Shown here one piece after another: positions 60,857 to 64,000 of a stretch of 64,000 nucleotides of DNA; within the stretch, counting starts at the first letter, position 1; every line of letters starts with the position of its first letter. Source of the DNA: Lysobacter gummosus. Lineage in GTDB: Bacteria; Pseudomonadota; Gammaproteobacteria; Xanthomonadales; Xanthomonadaceae. The translations under genes and the position numbers were made by a program. Location: positions 372,001 to 436,000 of the forward strand of contig NZ_CP011131.1 of NCBI RefSeq assembly GCF_001442805.1, written 5' to 3'. Below the pieces are notes generated by a model. That model was given only the letters and a program-made list of their open reading frames with translations, was not told the origin of the DNA and did no database searches.

Positions 60857-61672
60857 ATGCCGTATCCCGTCGCCAGCCCGGAACACATCGCCGCCTTCGC
60901 CGAACACGGTTATCTGGTGGTGCGGCAAGCGTTGCCGGCGGAGGAGCTGGACCGGATCGAAGCGCATTGCGATCTGCTGCTGGCCGACAAGGAGCGCCTG
61001 GCCAACGACTGGGCCTGGGATCGCAGCGAAAGCAAGGAGCAGCGCTCGTTCCGGATCGTGCAGTCCTCGCCGACCCTGGTCTGGCCGGACATCGCCGCGC
61101 AGCCGTACCGGGCGTGGCTGGCGAGTTTCGCCTCCGCGCTGATGTCGCGCGAGATGGCGTTCTGGTACGACCAGTTTCTCGGCAAGCCGCCGGGCAAGAG
61201 CGCGCCGACCTACTGGCATCAGGACGAAGGCTATTGGGGCGGCAATCTGTTCGATCGCGGCATCACCGGCTGGATTCCGCTGCAGGACGTGGACACCGTC
61301 AACGGCTGCATGCATTTCATCGACGGCGGCCATCGCGACGGCGTGCTGACTCATCGCCTGGTCGAAGGCGTGCAGAGCGATCTGCTGGTGTGCGAGGTGG
61401 GCGAGGGCCGCGCCGTGGCCTGTCCGATGGCGCGCGGCGATGTCGCCTTCCATCATTCCAAGACCCCGCACATGAGCAACGCCAACACCGGCCCGGCCTG
61501 GCGCAAGGCGGTGACCAATCATCTGCAGGCCGCCGGCACCGGCGGTTCCGGCGATCACTATCCGTGGCGGGTGAAGGTCAACCAGGCCACCGGCGAGCGC
61601 ACGGTACCGGGCGGATCGCACGATCCGGGGATGATGGGCGGTATGGGCGGTATGGGCGGTCCGCAGCGCTGA
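60857..61672 (+). CDS. Phytanoyl-CoA dioxygenase (PhyH)-family protein
   Basis: A 271-residue 2OG-Fe(II) dioxygenase. Iron ligands are His121 and Asp123 (YWHQDEGYW) and probably His205 (TPHMSNANT). The start region AFAEHGYLVVRQALPAEELD is typical of the family. The C-terminus is an unusual Met/Gly repeat (GMMGGMGGMGG). Substrate unknown. ATG 60857 gives family length; a longer frame begins at 60794. Confidence 0.88.
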   Translation: MPYPVASPEHIAAFAEHGYLVVRQALPAEELDRIEAHCDLLLADKERLANDWAWDRSESKEQRSFRIVQSSPTLVWPDIAAQPYRAWLASFASALMSREMAFWYDQFLGKPPGKSAPTYWHQDEGYWGGNLFDRGITGWIPLQDVDTVNGCMHFIDGGHRDGVLTHRLVEGVQSDLLVCEVGEGRAVACPMARGDVAFHHSKTPHMSNANTGPAWRKAVTNHLQAAGTGGSGDHYPWRVKVNQATGERTVPGGSHDPGMMGGMGGMGGPQR

Positions 61673-61785
61673 TTGGATCCGCGCAGCGCGATCGCTGCGA
61701 TCGTTGAGCCGCGGCGCGCTTGCCGTAACACGCGTGCGGCGGCGCAAGCCATCGCATCCGCATGCACGACGACGGCGACGCGCTT

Positions 61786-64000
61786 TCAATCGCTGGCCCG
61801 GTCGCGATAGATGGTCAGGCCCTTCAAGGACTGCTGCGGCGCCGGGAAGAACAGGCTGGCGGCGTAGCCGATCACGATGCACAGCAGGATCGAGATCGCC
61901 AGGTAGTAGTACGGATGGACCATCTGCAAGGTCCAGATCACCAGGGTCAGGGCGATGCTGGCGGCGATGCCGATCGCCACGCCTTGCCAGTTGGCGCGGC
62001 GGGTGAACATGCCCAGGGTGTAGGCGCCGGCGAAACCGCCGCCGAGCAGGCCGGCCAATTCGATCGACAGATCGAACAGCGAATGTACATTGAACTTCGA
62101 CAGCAGCAGCGCGGTGGCGATGCCGATCAGACCCACCACCACGGTCATGATCTCGGCGAAGAACACGCTCTTCTTGGCGCTGCGGTCCTTGGCCAGCTTC
62201 TCGTAGAAATCCACCGAGATCAGCGTCGCCACCGAATTCATGATGCCGGACAAGGTCGCCATCGCCGCGGCGAAGATGCCGGCGATGATCAACCCGGTCA
62301 CGCCCACCGGCAGTTCGGCGGCGATGAACATCGGGAAGGTCGCGTCGATCGGCAGCAGCGGATTCATCCGCTCGGGATTGTTCTTGTAGTAGACGAACAG
62401 CGAAGTGCCGATGGTGTAGAAGATGATGCCGCCGGGAATGGTGATGGCGGCGAACGCCCAGATCGAGCGCCCGGCCTCCTTGTCGGACTTGGTGGACAAG
62501 GTGCGCTGCATCAGCACCTGATCCTTCGGGAAGGTCAGCACCACTTCGAACACCACCAGGAAGATGAAGCCCCACACGGTGGCCTTGGTCATGTCGAAGC
62601 TGAAGTCGAAGGTGTGCATCTTGCCCAGCGACATCGCCGTGGACCAATACTCGCCAAAGCCGCCGCGCAGGTGCCAGATCATGAAACCGATCGCGAACAG
62701 CGCGCCGCCCATCTTGACGATCACCTGCACGAAGTCGGTCCAGATCACCGCCTTCATGCCGCCCATCGCGGTGTAGACGATGGTGAAGCCGCCCATCAGG
62801 ATCACGCTCCAGAACACGCTGATGCCGGTGATGGTGGCGATGCCGAGCGCGGGCAGGAACAGGATCACGCTCATGCGGCTGCCGATCTGCACCACGATGC
62901 ACAAGGCGCTGGCGAGCATGCGGATCGCCGGATGGAAGCGCGTTTCCAGGTACGAGAACACCGACATCAGATCCAGCCGGCGCAGCAGCGGCACGATCCA
63001 CACCGCGACGAACATCAGCCCGAACACCGCGACGATGTTGTTGGCCAGGTACTGCCAGTTGGTTTCGAAGGCCTTGGCCGGGATGGCGATGAAACTGATC
63101 GAGCTGGTGTTGGCCGCGTACAGGCTCACGCCGGCGGCCCAGAACGGGATGCTGCGGCCGCCGACGAAGAAGCTGCTGGTCGAGCCGCGCTTCTCGCGCA
63201 GATAGAAGAACAGGCCGATGCCGATCATGCCGACTAGGTAGACCACGATCACCACCCAATCCAGCCAGTGCAATCGCAGCTTGCTCGACTGCACCTGGGC
63301 GGTGGCGAAGGCGGTATGGGCGCCGTCGGCGGAGGCCTGGGCCCAGACCAGTCCGTCGGGCCAGTGCGCGGTGGCGCCGGCGCCGGCGGGCAGCTCGGCG
63401 CCGGGCAGCGTCGCCCAGGAGCCGGTGATGGTCTGGTAGATCATCAGCTTGGCCGCGGCGTGGGCGAGGGCGGGATCGGCGACCGGATACAGCACGTGCG
63501 CCTGGCCGGTCGCACGGCCGGTTCCGGGCACGACCTGGCCCGGTACGCGGCCGGCGTCGGTCCAGGCTTTATCCGCCGACCAGCGCAGCATGCGGTCGGC
63601 GCCGCCGCGCGGATCGGCGACGATCAGGAACAAGGCGCGGGTCTGGGCGATCAGCGAACGCGGCGCGGCGCCGCCGGGCCAGGCGGGGAGCGAAGTCCAG
63701 GCGATACCGGCGTCGGCGCTGGGACGCTGGAACACATGCGCTTTGCCATCGGCGCCGATGCCGGCGATGTAGAGCGTGTCGTCGGACAAGGTCGCGCGCA
63801 GTTGCGACAGCGGCGTCGGCAGTGGCGGCAAGGGACGCAGTCGCGCGCCGCTGTCGTCGGCGTCGATGCGCGCGATCGCGACAGAGGCATCGGACGGCAG
63901 CAGATACGCGCGGGTGCCGTCGCCGACCACCGCGCCGGCCCACGGCGCCGCGCTCCATTGCAGCGGCAGCCAGGCGTGGCGATCGTTGTCCAGCCGCCAC
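61786..64000 (-). CDS. Kelch-like domain fused to sodium:solute symporter, 5' end missing
   Basis: The gene runs off the right edge; 737 residues are visible and the frame is open to the boundary. The first 210 or so residues are beta-rich with repeats like GAVVGDGTRAYLLP, RATLSDDTLYIAGIGADGK and KLMIYQTITGSWATLP, that is Kelch blades as in N-acetylneuraminate epimerase (NanM). The remainder is an SSS-family sodium symporter with about 13 helices (WVVIVVYLVGMIGIGLFFY, ANTSSISFIAIPAKAF, IMNSVATLISVDFYEKL). Such fusions couple mutarotation or sensing to uptake of a sugar acid. Convergent with the PhyH-like gene. Confidence 0.85.
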   Translation of the reverse strand, partial: WRLDNDRHAWLPLQWSAAPWAGAVVGDGTRAYLLPSDASVAIARIDADDSGARLRPLPPLPTPLSQLRATLSDDTLYIAGIGADGKAHVFQRPSADAGIAWTSLPAWPGGAAPRSLIAQTRALFLIVADPRGGADRMLRWSADKAWTDAGRVPGQVVPGTGRATGQAHVLYPVADPALAHAAAKLMIYQTITGSWATLPGAELPAGAGATAHWPDGLVWAQASADGAHTAFATAQVQSSKLRLHWLDWVVIVVYLVGMIGIGLFFYLREKRGSTSSFFVGGRSIPFWAAGVSLYAANTSSISFIAIPAKAFETNWQYLANNIVAVFGLMFVAVWIVPLLRRLDLMSVFSYLETRFHPAIRMLASALCIVVQIGSRMSVILFLPALGIATITGISVFWSVILMGGFTIVYTAMGGMKAVIWTDFVQVIVKMGGALFAIGFMIWHLRGGFGEYWSTAMSLGKMHTFDFSFDMTKATVWGFIFLVVFEVVLTFPKDQVLMQRTLSTKSDKEAGRSIWAFAAITIPGGIIFYTIGTSLFVYYKNNPERMNPLLPIDATFPMFIAAELPVGVTGLIIAGIFAAAMATLSGIMNSVATLISVDFYEKLAKDRSAKKSVFFAEIMTVVVGLIGIATALLLSKFNVHSLFDLSIELAGLLGGGFAGAYTLGMFTRRANWQGVAIGIAASIALTLVIWTLQMVHPYYYLAISILLCIVIGYAASLFFPAPQQSLKGLTIYRDRASD

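Overview
The window is a chromosomal segment of a high-GC Gammaproteobacterium, most likely a Lysobacter-type member of the Xanthomonadaceae (Lysobacteraceae). The evidence is an Ax21-family outer-membrane protein, an OleA very close in motifs to the Xanthomonas campestris enzyme, the hemD-hemX-hemY order, a YibN-secB-gpsA block, three TonB-dependent receptors, very high GC with strong codon bias, and dispersed palindromic repeats of the kind common in this family. I see no rRNA, tRNA, CRISPR array, insertion sequence or prophage.

Layout. Positions 1-15.2 kb are mostly housekeeping and small secreted proteins: a sulfatase start, a CocE-like esterase, the heme block (hemD/X/Y), a hotdog thioesterase, a rhodanese, secB, gpsA, an XVIPCD-like small protein, an Ax21-like barrel, a 2OG-Fe(II) oxygenase and a peptidoglycan-binding/CHAP protein. 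Positions 15.4-29.0 kb form one tightly coupled ten-gene operon: TonB receptor, ABC ATPase, two ABC-2/DUF3526 permeases, a second TonB receptor, a GHMP kinase, a cysteine-synthase-fold PLP enzyme, an ATP-grasp ligase, a DUF364 (heavy-metal-chelation type) protein and an MFS transporter. It starts just after a 25-bp palindrome resembling a Zur box. I read it as a candidate metallophore (zincophore-like) synthesis, export and re-import system of a type I do not recognise.

Positions 29.2-38.0 kb hold a LysR/VOC pair, a royal-jelly/yellow-family protein, trmL, an M16 peptidase, a DUF4156 lipoprotein, oleA without the other ole genes, and a small conserved protein. Positions 38.3-48.7 kb form a second striking operon: YjfI(DUF2170), PspA/IM30, a YqiJ-like membrane OB-fold protein, a YqiK-like flotillin, a 1782-residue DUF3686-type AAA ATPase and a single-HKD phospholipase D-like protein. 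This looks like a membrane-stress or defence module.

Positions 48.9-64 kb are a sugar-utilisation region, mostly on the minus strand: CaiB-like CoA transferase, GH127, a glycosidase-like/SUMF1 fusion, ribokinase, a serine hydrolase, a TonB receptor, a LysR regulator, a phytanoyl-CoA-dioxygenase-like protein on the plus strand, and a Kelch-sodium symporter fusion running off the right edge. Two dispersed repeat families have reshaped this region. One appears to have expanded the serine hydrolase in frame, and another supplies the C-terminus of the ribokinase.
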